Assembly (NCBI RefSeq): GCF_023502205.1
Contig: NZ_JAMFLG010000019.1
Location: 1-64,000, forward strand
Direction: 5' to 3'
DNA: 64,000 nucleotides
DNA from: Aquiflexum sp. TKW24L
GTDB taxonomy: Bacteria > Bacteroidota > Bacteroidia > Cytophagales > Cyclobacteriaceae
The position numbers and the translations under genes are program-made. Below are positions 55,309-63,387 of this stretch, in pieces. Each line of letters begins with the position of its first letter. Within the stretch, counting starts at the first letter, position 1. The notes below the pieces were generated by a model. It saw only the letters and a program-made list of their open reading frames with translations, was not told the DNA's origin and did no database searches.

Positions 55309-56553
55309 TCAAAATCTATCCACCTTAAACCCTGCCAATTCCATACTTGGGGATTTTTGGGCATGGAGTTCTGCGAGGATCTTTCCCGTTGCAGGTGCCA
55401 AACTGATTCCCATCATGGAATGGCCGCTGCCGACAAGGACATTCTTCCAATTCGGCGCAAAACCTATATAAGGCAAACCATCGGGTGAACAGGGTCTCAA
55501 GCCCTTCCATATCTGATCGGTTTCGGGAAATTTGGATTGGAAATCCGGATAATACCGGTTGATGGATTCGAAGATTCCTTTGACGCGGTTGATGTTGATG
55601 GACTCGTCCGTACCGGCGATTTCCATCGTGCCACCAAATCGGATCTGATTTCCATAAGGACTGACGGCAACTTTCATTTCTGTCAAAATACTTGCCTGCT
55701 TGATCTCAGGCTTGTTTTCCTGAATAAAACTGTATCCTTTTCCGCCCATCATGGGAAGTGAAAAATCCAACATCTTAGCCAATTCGGAAGACCAAGCGCC
55801 TCCACAAAGCACAAAATTATCCCCTTCGATTTTTTCCTCCGAAGTCAATACGCCGATGACTTTATCGGATTTTGTTTCAAATCCGGTGACTGTCACTTGG
55901 TTTTTGAACTGCACACCATTTTCTTCCAAATGTTTTTTCAAAAAGCCATACAAAGCAGCAGGAGAAAGGTGGGCATCTCCTGGAAACAAAACCGCACCAC
56001 GGGCTTTTACCTCAAGGTTGGGCTCGATATTCCGGATATCATCCCTACTGAGGATTTCTGCCGCCAAACCATGTTTCTGCGCCAAATGTGCATATTCAAT
56101 CTCTTCTTTTTCTACCTCAGCAGTTTGGTAGATCATCATCAAACCCTTTTCTACCAAACCCAAGTTCGAATCCAAATGCTCAGCATTAAACTGCTGATAC
56201 AAAGCCTTGCTCATCAAGCTGAGGTTTTTCAGGTAGGGGATACTCTTCTCGACATGGGATTTGTTGGCAGATTTGTAAAAAAGCCAAGACCATTGTAACA
56301 GTTTACGGTCAAATCTGGGGTGTACATAAAACGGGCTTTTAGAAGAAAACATCCAGGAAATCCCCTTGCTGATCATGCCCGGAGCGGCTAAGGGAATGAT
56401 GTGACTCGGCACGATCATCCCGGCATTGCCGGTGGAGCAGTTGACCTGCATGTCACCTTTGTCGATGATGATGACTTCAGTTCCTGATTTTTGAAGGAAA
56501 TACCCAGTAAACAATCCGACGATCCCGCCGCCGATGATGATGGTTGGTTTCAT
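55309..56553 (-). CDS. FAD-dependent D-amino-acid dehydrogenase, probably cis-4-hydroxy-D-proline dehydrogenase
   Basis: A 414-residue DadA-like flavoprotein. The FAD motif PTIIIGGGIVGLFTGYFLQKSG is at the N-terminus, GAWSSELAKML near 250 and the C-terminal FAD contact GSGHSMMGISLAPATGK near 382. DadA enzymes oxidise D-amino acids and pass electrons to the respiratory chain. It is the last of four minus-strand genes whose products match the trans-4-hydroxyproline pathway, so oxidation of cis-4-hydroxy-D-proline to pyrroline-4-hydroxy-2-carboxylate is the most likely reaction, based on context. It lies 224 bp downstream of the epimerase gene. Confidence 0.88.
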   Translation of the reverse strand: MKPTIIIGGGIVGLFTGYFLQKSGTEVIIIDKGDMQVNCSTGNAGMIVPSHIIPLAAPGMISKGISWMFSSKSPFYVHPRFDRKLLQWSWLFYKSANKSHVEKSIPYLKNLSLMSKALYQQFNAEHLDSNLGLVEKGLMMIYQTAEVEKEEIEYAHLAQKHGLAAEILSRDDIRNIEPNLEVKARGAVLFPGDAHLSPAALYGFLKKHLEENGVQFKNQVTVTGFETKSDKVIGVLTSEEKIEGDNFVLCGGAWSSELAKMLDFSLPMMGGKGYSFIQENKPEIKQASILTEMKVAVSPYGNQIRFGGTMEIAGTDESININRVKGIFESINRYYPDFQSKFPETDQIWKGLRPCSPDGLPYIGFAPNWKNVLVGSGHSMMGISLAPATGKILAELHAQKSPSMELAGFKVDRF

Positions 56554-56559
56554 TTTTTA

Positions 56560-56593
56560 GATGTGAGATGGGAGACTTGAGACATGAGACTGG
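56560..56593. repeat. GAGATGN period-7 tract
   Basis: GATGTGA GATGGGA GACTTGA GACATGA GACTGG, units exactly 7 nt apart, in the gap between the dehydrogenase and the epimerase genes. Confidence 0.6.
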
Positions 56594-56716
56594 ATTCGGG
56601 TAAGGTTAGGAGAGAATTGAAATCCTAATGGCTATCGGGATGGAAAATTTCAAAATTGTAAAGATGGGCTTTTCTGTTTCTGATACTTGGTACTTTGTAC
56701 AATGTTTAATACTTAT

Positions 56717-56777
56717 TTCTCGCCTCTCGTTTCTCGCTTCTCGTTTCTCGCATCTCATTTCTCGCCTCTCGCTTCTT
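56717..56777. repeat. CTCGTTT/CTCGCTT heptamer tandem repeat
   Basis: About eight units of CTCGTTT, CTCGCTT, CTCGCAT, CTCATTT and CTCGCCT in exact 7-nt phase, ending at the epimerase stop codon. The same heptamer recurs at 60681-60730, upstream of the AraC gene, so both sides of the hydroxyproline cluster carry it. Confidence 0.8.
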
Positions 56778-57776
56778 TCAAATTACCTGAAATCCATGCA
56801 CGTAAGGATCTTCGTCGTCGAGGAATATGGTATTGTAGCCTGTCACCACTGCCCAACCTTCGATACTTGGAACGATGGCCGAGAATCCCCCGACGGTGGT
56901 CTCCTCTTCTATCCTGCCTGTAAACTTGGATCCGATAAAGCTCTCATGGATAAATTCATCCCCTTTTTTCAACAAACCTTTGGCATGCCACTGTGCCATC
57001 CTAGCCGAAGTGCCTGTTCCGCAGGGTGAGCGGTCGATGGCTTTGTCTCCGTAGAAAACCGCATTTCTGGCGGTAGAAGTGGGATCTATAGGTTCGCCTG
57101 TCCAAAGCAAATGCGAAAGTCCCCGGATAGAAGGATGCTCGGGATGGACAAATTGGTGGGAAGCGTTGATTTTTTTGCGGATTTCCCGGCTCCACATGAT
57201 GAGTTGCTCGGCACGGTAATTTTGGATTCCTGAGAAATTTTCCTGTGGATCGACGATGGCATAGAAATTTCCCCCATAAGCCACATCTACCTTGAGTGTA
57301 CCCAAGTCATCACAATCTACCTCAATGTCTGTGGCGGCAAGGTAGGAAGCGATGTTGGTCAGCTTGACGGATTTGACTTTTTTGCCTTCTTTCACATAGC
57401 TCACCCTTACCAATCCGGCAGGTGCTTCGATTCTCAGTTGGCCGGGAATTTTTGGTATAATCAATCCTTCTTCGATCGCAATGGTAACAGTTCCGATGGT
57501 GCCGTGACCGCACATGGGCAGGCAACCACTTGTTTCGATAAATAAAACCGCGACATCATTGGCAGGATCATGGGGTGGAAAAAGCATCGAGCCCGACATC
57601 ATATCATGTCCACGTGGCTCAAACATCAGCCCTTTGCGGATCCAATCTAAATGGTCCAGAAAATACTGTCGCTTCTCGACCATATTTTTCCCTTCCAAAA
57701 AAGGAACTCCACCGGAAACAAGACGGACAGGATTGCCACAGGTATGGGCGTCAATACATTGGAAAGTGGACCTCAT
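56778..57776 (-). CDS. trans-4-hydroxy-L-proline 2-epimerase
   Basis: Converts trans-4-hydroxy-L-proline to cis-4-hydroxy-D-proline, the first step of hydroxyproline breakdown. The 332-residue enzyme belongs to the proline racemase family and has both catalytic cysteines: Cys89 in LPMCGHGTIG and Cys252 in SPCGTGTSARM. The second Cys separates it from trans-3-hydroxyproline dehydratases, which have Thr at one of these sites. It is flanked by the aldehyde dehydrogenase gene (139 bp upstream in transcription) and the D-hydroxyproline dehydrogenase gene. Proline racemase itself is a possible alternative, but the cluster strongly favours hydroxyproline. Confidence 0.92.
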   Translation of the reverse strand: MRSTFQCIDAHTCGNPVRLVSGGVPFLEGKNMVEKRQYFLDHLDWIRKGLMFEPRGHDMMSGSMLFPPHDPANDVAVLFIETSGCLPMCGHGTIGTVTIAIEEGLIIPKIPGQLRIEAPAGLVRVSYVKEGKKVKSVKLTNIASYLAATDIEVDCDDLGTLKVDVAYGGNFYAIVDPQENFSGIQNYRAEQLIMWSREIRKKINASHQFVHPEHPSIRGLSHLLWTGEPIDPTSTARNAVFYGDKAIDRSPCGTGTSARMAQWHAKGLLKKGDEFIHESFIGSKFTGRIEEETTVGGFSAIVPSIEGWAVVTGYNTIFLDDEDPYVHGFQVI

Positions 57777-57915
57777 ATTTTAATTGAAGTAAGGGTGAAA
57801 TATGATAGAAATAAGGTTGAAATACGATAGATATAAGGTTGAAATAAAAAGGGAAGCGATCCCCTATTTCCATTTTATATCGCCGAAGGCATATTTCACG
57901 AAGTATATATCCACC

Positions 57916-59361
57916 TTATTTCTTGAATTCGCCGTCTATTGTTCTCCAAATCCCCAAAGGATTGCTTTCTCTCAATGCATCTGGCAATAATATATCAGGC
58001 ATGTCTTGGAAGGCTATCGGTCTAGCAAATCTCTTGATCGCGTAGATACCGACAGAAGTACTTCTGCTGTCAGATGTGGACGGATAAGGACCGCCATGCT
58101 GCATGGCATAGCCTACTTCGACTCCGGTCGGAACGCCTTTGTACAGCATTCTGCCACATTTTTCCTCCAACAGATTGATCAGAAAAAGTTTGTCGCTGAG
58201 TTCATCTTCTTCCGCCCAAATGGTGATGGTCAACTGTCCATGGAGTTTTTCGGCAATAGCGAGCAAATCATCTTCCCCTTCATACACCACCATCAGCGCA
58301 AATGCCCCGAAAACTTCCTGTTGGAATTTGTTATCTCCCAACCAATCCTTGGCTTTGATTTTTGCCAAGGCAGGATGGCCTTTGATCAAGTCTTTGGCGG
58401 CGGCAACTTTCACCCATTCTAATTCTTCCCTACCCTGCAGGTATTGCAGTGCATTGTAATAAGCATCCGCAATACCTTCATGCAGCATCGGTGCTGCGGC
58501 TATGTCCTCGATTTCTGATTTTATTGCTGCCGCAAATTCTTTTTGCAGACTTTTTGGGACAAAGATCAAACCCGGATTGGTACAGAACTGCCCCACTCCA
58601 AGGGTCAAAGAAGAGATAAATGCTTTCGCACTACCTGCAATATCTTTAGACAGTTTTTGCTTGAAGGTGAAAATCGGATTCACAGAGCCCATCTCGGCAT
58701 ATACAGGAATCGGTTCCACTCTTTGGCTTGCTGTCTTAAACAAGGCCATGCCACCATAATGTGAACCGGTAAATGCGATGGCTTTTGCAATCGGATGGAC
58801 TGCCAGGGCTTGTCCTTCTTTGGCTCCCCCTTCCACATGCTGAAATATTCCATCCGGCAAAGCTGAATCTACTACCGCTCTATGAATGACCTGGGCAACA
58901 AGTTTGGAAGTCTCAGGATGTGCGGGATGTGCTTTGTAGATGACCGGACAACCCGCTGCCAAGGCAGAAACGGTGTCACCTCCTGCTGTAGAAAATGCCA
59001 ATGGAAAATTACTTGCTCCAAATACGACGACCGGACCGAGTGGAGTTAAAAACCTTCTGAGATCCGGTTTTGGTGCCGGAGTGCGGTTTGGATCTGCATG
59101 GTCGATAGTTGCTTCAACCCAACTTCCTTCCTCCACCAACTTGGCAAACAAGCGGATTTGACCTGTGGTCCTTCCAAGTTCACCGGTGATTCTTCCTTCG
59201 GGAAGGTTGGATTCTTTGGATGCCAAAGGGATAAGGGTTGCTTTTTCAGCTTCCAATCCATCTGCGATTTTTCGGAGAAAAGCCGCTTTCTCTTTTCCGG
59301 GAAGGTTTTTATAAAACAAAAATGCTTCCTGTGCTTTGGCAAAAATCTGGTCGTTGGTCAT
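57916..59361 (-). CDS. 2,5-dioxovalerate (alpha-ketoglutarate semialdehyde) dehydrogenase
   Basis: Oxidises 2-oxoglutarate semialdehyde to 2-oxoglutarate with NAD(P)+, the last step of hydroxyproline breakdown. The 481-residue aldehyde dehydrogenase shows FGASNFPLAFSTAGGDTVSA near 115, AFTGSHYGGMALF near 196, the general-base Glu in YAEMGSVNPIF near 224 and the catalytic Cys in GVGQFCTNPG near 264. This KGSADH subtype lacks the usual GQxCxA... form and instead has GQFCTNPG. It lies between the deaminase and epimerase genes on the same strand, consistent with one regulated transcript. Confidence 0.92.
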   Translation of the reverse strand: MTNDQIFAKAQEAFLFYKNLPGKEKAAFLRKIADGLEAEKATLIPLASKESNLPEGRITGELGRTTGQIRLFAKLVEEGSWVEATIDHADPNRTPAPKPDLRRFLTPLGPVVVFGASNFPLAFSTAGGDTVSALAAGCPVIYKAHPAHPETSKLVAQVIHRAVVDSALPDGIFQHVEGGAKEGQALAVHPIAKAIAFTGSHYGGMALFKTASQRVEPIPVYAEMGSVNPIFTFKQKLSKDIAGSAKAFISSLTLGVGQFCTNPGLIFVPKSLQKEFAAAIKSEIEDIAAAPMLHEGIADAYYNALQYLQGREELEWVKVAAAKDLIKGHPALAKIKAKDWLGDNKFQQEVFGAFALMVVYEGEDDLLAIAEKLHGQLTITIWAEEDELSDKLFLINLLEEKCGRMLYKGVPTGVEVGYAMQHGGPYPSTSDSRSTSVGIYAIKRFARPIAFQDMPDILLPDALRESNPLGIWRTIDGEFKK

Positions 59362-59496
59362 GGAGTTTGGTTAATGGTTAATTGGTTGTAATTGTTCTAT
59401 TTGTTGTAATTGTTGTCGAGTTATCAAGTTGTCGAGTTTTGTGACATCCAGATTCTTCCAATCAAAAGGCCAAGAAATCAAATAAAGTTCACCCTA

Positions 59497-59562
59497 CATC
59501 GTCCATCGTCCATCGTACTTCCTTCCCTACTTCGTACTTGGTACATCGTACTTCGTACCTAG
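59497..59562. repeat. ATCGTCN / GTACTTN period-7 tract
   Basis: CATCGTC CATCGTC CATCGTA, then GTACTTG GTACATC GTACTTC GTACCTA, in 7-nt phase, just beyond the deaminase stop codon. A related GTTGTCGA/GTTATCAA tract (period 8) lies at 59412-59443. Confidence 0.7.
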
Positions 59563-60452
59563 GACAACTTCGGTCTGTGTTCCAATCCAATCTTGATGAT
59601 GTTTTCGATTTTCACCCTTTCTTCTCCGATCAAAGTCAATCTTGGAGCGCGAACCCATTCTGTACCGATTCCTGCCATCTGCTCAGCGAGTTTGATGTAC
59701 TGCACCAACTTCGGATGGATATCGAGTTCTAATAAAGGTAAGAACCAACGGTAGATTTTTAAAGCCTCTTCTGTCTTTCCGGCCTTCACGAGGTTATAGA
59801 CGGCAACAGTCTCCTTTGGAAAAGCACATACCAAGCCGGCAACCCATCCGTCGGCACTCATGAGCAATTCTTCCATTGCCAAAGTATCGACGCCACAGAG
59901 GATTTTGAACCTGTCACCAAAGAGGTTTCTCATCCTCGTTACATTAGAAATGTCTCTTGTAGATTCTTTGACGGCTTGGATATTGGGGCAATCGGTCAAT
60001 TCCTCAAACATGGCCAAGGTCACCAAAGTCTTGTAATCCACGGGATTGTTATAGATCATGATCGGCAAATCTGTACTGTTGGCCACCGCCTTGAAATAAG
60101 CCACGGTCTCTCTCGCGTCAGAACCATACCGCATCGGAGGCAAAAGCATTAAACCTGAAGCGCCCATTTCCTTTGCCTTGTGTGCCCAGAATATAGCATC
60201 TCTTGTTGCTCCTTCGGCAATGTTCAGGATAACAGGGACTTTGCCATTGACATACTTTACCGTCTCGCTTGTCAACTGGATTTTTTCATCCAGGCTGAGT
60301 ACAGAGGATTCACCCAAAGTGCCTCCAAGGATGATACCATGCACGCCGGCTTCGAGCTGCGCATCGAGGTTTTTAAAAAACATGTCCATGTCCAAGCTTC
60401 CATCCTGATGGAATTTGGTCGTCACTGCCGGAAATACACCTTGCCAATTCAT
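59559..60452 (-). CDS. DapA family protein, probably pyrroline-4-hydroxy-2-carboxylate deaminase
   Basis: A 297-residue member of the dihydrodipicolinate synthase / N-acetylneuraminate lyase family. The Schiff-base Lys is visible in IQAVKESTRDISN near 163 and the Tyr in MIYNNPVDYKT near 133; GGTLGESSVLSLDEK near 42 is the 2-oxo acid binding loop. In hydroxyproline pathways this fold deaminates Delta1-pyrroline-4-hydroxy-2-carboxylate to 2-oxoglutarate semialdehyde. The assignment rests on its place as first gene of the four-gene cluster, divergent from the AraC regulator. Other DapA-like aldolases cannot be excluded by sequence alone. Confidence 0.9.
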   Translation of the reverse strand: MNWQGVFPAVTTKFHQDGSLDMDMFFKNLDAQLEAGVHGIILGGTLGESSVLSLDEKIQLTSETVKYVNGKVPVILNIAEGATRDAIFWAHKAKEMGASGLMLLPPMRYGSDARETVAYFKAVANSTDLPIMIYNNPVDYKTLVTLAMFEELTDCPNIQAVKESTRDISNVTRMRNLFGDRFKILCGVDTLAMEELLMSADGWVAGLVCAFPKETVAVYNLVKAGKTEEALKIYRWFLPLLELDIHPKLVQYIKLAEQMAGIGTEWVRAPRLTLIGEERVKIENIIKIGLEHRPKLS

Positions 60453-60733
60453 ATTCTTTTCTTTTTTTACCCAAAGGTAAATGGATTAATGGCTTGATGC
60501 TTACACTTGATTAGTCAATTGTAATACCATATTGATTTTGAATTAGATATTTTGGTAAAAATAAATTAATATCATATTGAAAATCAATCAGTCCATAGAT
60601 GACAGTCAACAGAATGCTAATCGTTTCTCAACCATTATTTTGTTTGGCTACGTGAATGAAAAACTAGACAGTGCCTTCTACTCTCTTGTTTCTCACTTCT
60701 CGTTTCTCGCTTCTCGTTTCTTGCTTCTCAATT
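60453..60733. promoter_or_regulatory. divergent promoter region with candidate AraC operator
   Basis: Two inverted copies of a 13-mer lie here: ATTGATTTTGAAT at 60531-60543 and ATTGAAAATCAAT at 60576-60588 (the reverse complement with one change), 32 nt apart. A TTGATTAGTCAA palindrome is at about 60508-60519. They sit between the deaminase and AraC genes, where a regulator of the hydroxyproline genes would bind. Binding is inferred, not shown. The heptamer tract at 60681-60730 ends just before the AraC start. Confidence 0.35.
60681..60730. repeat. TTTCTCG/CTTCTCG heptamer tandem repeat
   Basis: Six units of TTTCTCG, CTTCTCG and variants in exact 7-nt phase, ending four bases before the AraC ATG at 60734. 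The same heptamer occurs at 56717-56777. Unit number changes could alter the 5' leader of the regulator gene. Confidence 0.75.
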
Positions 60734-61615
60734 ATGAGTCTAAAAATAATCCCCTTCAAAATCCCCAAGTCGCAAAAGGAATTTGTCCGCTTCCAGGTGG
60801 ATGAAGGGAGCCACTTCTATGATAAACTCCACCAGCATCCGGAGTGGCAACTTACCCTCATCCTGGAGGGAAAAGGCCAATTGATGGTTGGGGATTATCT
60901 AGGGAGATTTGAACCGGGGGATATCTACCTGCTTGGTTCAAATGTGCCGCATGTCTTCCGTTCTGATGAGGAGTACTTCCAAAAAACCTATACCATCAAA
61001 TCCGTCAGCAACACGATTTTCTTTGATTTTGAGGCGCTCGGTAAAGGAATCTGGGAAGTAGAAGAATTCCTTGAACTCAGACAATGGGTCAATGCCATCA
61101 AAGGTTGCTACGTGGTCAGGTGCGAAAATCAGGAATTCCTTAAAACCAGCATCCAGACATTTGCTTTAAAAACAGGGATGGAAAAAGTCCTTGCAGCCTT
61201 GGAAATGATCCGGTCCCTGCAACAACCCAATGCGATGCAAGCACTAAATCGCCTGCTTCCTATTAGGGATTATTCCGAACTTGAAGGAAAGCGCATGGGC
61301 AATGTCATGGCTTTTATCCTTGCAGAGAACCACCGCAACATCAGCCTAAAAGAAGTAGCAGAAACCGCCAACATGAGCAAAGAAGCGTTTTGCCGCTTTT
61401 TCAAAGAGCGGACCGGCAAGACCTATACCGAATTTCTCAACGAACTCCGTATCCACAAATCCTGTCACCTGCTCCAAGAAACCGACCATTCCATTTCTCA
61501 AATCGCATATCAGACAGGTTTCCAAAATCTTTCTTACTTTAATAGGGCTTTTAAAAAATATATACTGACCACCCCGAAATCATTCCGCAAACAAATCCAT
61601 TTTCAAAACCTATGA
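60734..61615 (+). CDS. AraC family transcriptional regulator (cupin + AraC HTH)
   Basis: A 293-residue regulator with an N-terminal cupin sensor domain (about 20-105, HQHPEWQLTLILEGKGQLMV and FEPGDIYLLGSNVPHVF) and a C-terminal pair of helix-turn-helix motifs (about 190-290, with LKEVAETANMSKEAFCRFFK and ISQIAYQTGFQNLSYFNRAF). I chose the ATG at 60734; the frame upstream is the heptamer repeat and is not likely coding. It is divergent from the hydroxyproline operon, so it probably controls it with a hydroxyproline-related ligand. The last codons overlap the DUF885 gene by four bases (ATGA). Confidence 0.9.
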   Translation: MSLKIIPFKIPKSQKEFVRFQVDEGSHFYDKLHQHPEWQLTLILEGKGQLMVGDYLGRFEPGDIYLLGSNVPHVFRSDEEYFQKTYTIKSVSNTIFFDFEALGKGIWEVEEFLELRQWVNAIKGCYVVRCENQEFLKTSIQTFALKTGMEKVLAALEMIRSLQQPNAMQALNRLLPIRDYSELEGKRMGNVMAFILAENHRNISLKEVAETANMSKEAFCRFFKERTGKTYTEFLNELRIHKSCHLLQETDHSISQIAYQTGFQNLSYFNRAFKKYILTTPKSFRKQIHFQNL

Positions 61616-63300
61616 AAAAATTGCTCCTCATTTCCCTCATGTTCCTGATGGCTTGGCAGGTATCCGCCTCCGAACTCTATCCTGCCATCATGAGCTTTCA
61701 AGCTGACCGGACTGCCCTGAACAGAAAGTATAACAATTTCCTCTCGGATGAATATTTTGAAAGGATCGACCGCTTGTATCTTGATTGGTTGAAGGCCCTC
61801 GAGAATATGCCCTATGATTCTTATTCGGCAGATGGCAAATTGGACTATCAGATATTCAAAAATTACCTCGAAAAGGAAAGCTACTTTCATTCCGCTGCCT
61901 TTGAAGAATATAAAGCCGTAAAAAATGTGGTGGATTTTGCAGCGCCGCTGGAAAAATTCTATCAGGCAAGAAGGATGGCCATCAAACCCAATGCACAGGA
62001 ATTGGCTGCTACTTTTACCCAGGTCGAAATGGCCATGAAAACCAAATGGGAGCAAAGCAAAAAAACCAAGCCTTACGACAATTGGCAAAAAGCGGAACTG
62101 GCAGCTGGAGTAGTAGAAGCGATGCGAAATAGTACGGCGGAGGCTTATAATTTTTATAACGACTATGATCCTGAATTCACTTGGTGGATGAAAATGCCGT
62201 CGGAAAGTTTATCGAAAAGCATGACCGAATATGCTGAATTCCTAAGGAACCATTTTGAAAATACCGTGGTGAAGGATGATGGATCGGGAATCATCGGCAA
62301 AGTGGTAGGCAAAGTAGCCATCGAAAAAGAATTGGCTTACAACATGATTCCCTATACTGCGGAAGAACTTTTGGCAGAAGGGGAAAAGCAATATGCCTGG
62401 TGTGAGCGGGAAATGCTCAAAGCCTCACAGGAAATGGGATTTGGCAATGACTGGAAAGCAGCCTTGGAGAAAGTCAAAAATACTTATGTCCCGGCCGGAT
62501 TATGGCCGCAGATGGTAACCGAAATGGCAGAGGAAGCGATCACCTTCTTGGAGGAAAGAGACTTGATGACCATTCCTGAAATGGCCAAAGAAACCTGGCG
62601 AACTTCCATGATGTCAGCTGAAAGGCAAAAAGTCAGTCCCTTCTTTTTGGGTGGGGAAACAATCATCATTTCCTATCCCACCTCCGAAATGTCCCATGCC
62701 GACAAAATGATGAGCATGCGGGGAAACAATCCCCACTTCTCTAGGGCCACGGTGCAGCATGAACTGATTCCCGGACACCACATGCAGCAATTCATGAATC
62801 AGCGTCATTTCCCTCACCGAAGGATGTTCAATACGCCGTTTTGGGTGGAAGGATGGACTTTGTATTGGGAGTTTAACCTTTGGGATAAGAATTTTCCAAG
62901 AAATGCCGAGGACAAAGTGGGCATGTTGTTTTGGAGAATGCACCGGGCAGCAAGGATTGTTTTCTCACTCAATTACCACCTTGGCAAATGGACGCCGCAA
63001 CAGTGCATAGACTTCCTCGTGGACAAGGTAGGTCATGAGCGGGCAAATGCTGAGGCGGAAGTCAGAAGGTCATTTGAGGGAAGTTATGGTCCACTTTACC
63101 AATTGGCGTATATGATCGGTGGACTGCAGGTCTATGCTTTGAAAAATGAGATGTTGGCCTCAGGAAAAATGACCGAAAAGCAATTCCATGATTTCTTTAT
63201 CAGCCAAAACTACATGCCTATCGAACTGCTGCGTGCGCGGATGAAAGAAGAAAATCTCCCACGGAATTTTAAGAGTAATTGGAGGTTTTTGAACCCTTGA
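61612..63300 (+). CDS. DUF885 family hydrolase, secreted
   Basis: A 562-residue protein with a signal peptide (about 1-20, ending QVSASEL), so exported. It has the DUF885 motif HELIPGHHMQQF near residue 383, a HExxxHH arrangement like zinc peptidases, and MFNTPFWVEGWTLYWEF near 407-423 with the expected second-shell Glu. DUF885 proteins are putative metallopeptidases related to M32-type carboxypeptidases. The gene overlaps the AraC gene by four bases, so they are co-transcribed; a role in releasing hydroxyproline from peptides would explain the pairing but is inference. A terminator hairpin follows. Confidence 0.85.
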   Translation: MKKLLLISLMFLMAWQVSASELYPAIMSFQADRTALNRKYNNFLSDEYFERIDRLYLDWLKALENMPYDSYSADGKLDYQIFKNYLEKESYFHSAAFEEYKAVKNVVDFAAPLEKFYQARRMAIKPNAQELAATFTQVEMAMKTKWEQSKKTKPYDNWQKAELAAGVVEAMRNSTAEAYNFYNDYDPEFTWWMKMPSESLSKSMTEYAEFLRNHFENTVVKDDGSGIIGKVVGKVAIEKELAYNMIPYTAEELLAEGEKQYAWCEREMLKASQEMGFGNDWKAALEKVKNTYVPAGLWPQMVTEMAEEAITFLEERDLMTIPEMAKETWRTSMMSAERQKVSPFFLGGETIIISYPTSEMSHADKMMSMRGNNPHFSRATVQHELIPGHHMQQFMNQRHFPHRRMFNTPFWVEGWTLYWEFNLWDKNFPRNAEDKVGMLFWRMHRAARIVFSLNYHLGKWTPQQCIDFLVDKVGHERANAEAEVRRSFEGSYGPLYQLAYMIGGLQVYALKNEMLASGKMTEKQFHDFFISQNYMPIELLRARMKEENLPRNFKSNWRFLNP

Positions 63301-63342
63301 GGTCTTTCCGACCTCGAGGGTTTAGAAATTTATTTTAAAAAG

Positions 63343-63382
63343 AATAGACCTTCGAGGTTTGTAAAAACCTCAAAGGTCTATT
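63343..63382. terminator. bidirectional terminator, palindromic intergenic repeat
   Basis: An 18-bp stem with one mismatch (AATAGACCTTCGAGGTTT / AAACCTCAAAGGTCTATT) and a 4-nt loop lies between convergent genes. A shorter GAGGTC / GACCTC hairpin sits at 63299-63316, just at the DUF885 stop. Similar GACCTTTGAGGT palindromes are common between genes in Bacteroidota, as I recall. Confidence 0.75.
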
Positions 63383-63387
63383 CACTT

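Noticed and set aside
60671-60733. Upstream start of the AraC protein (21 extra residues)
   Set aside because: This stretch is the heptamer tandem repeat and reads as low-complexity Ser/Leu/Phe.
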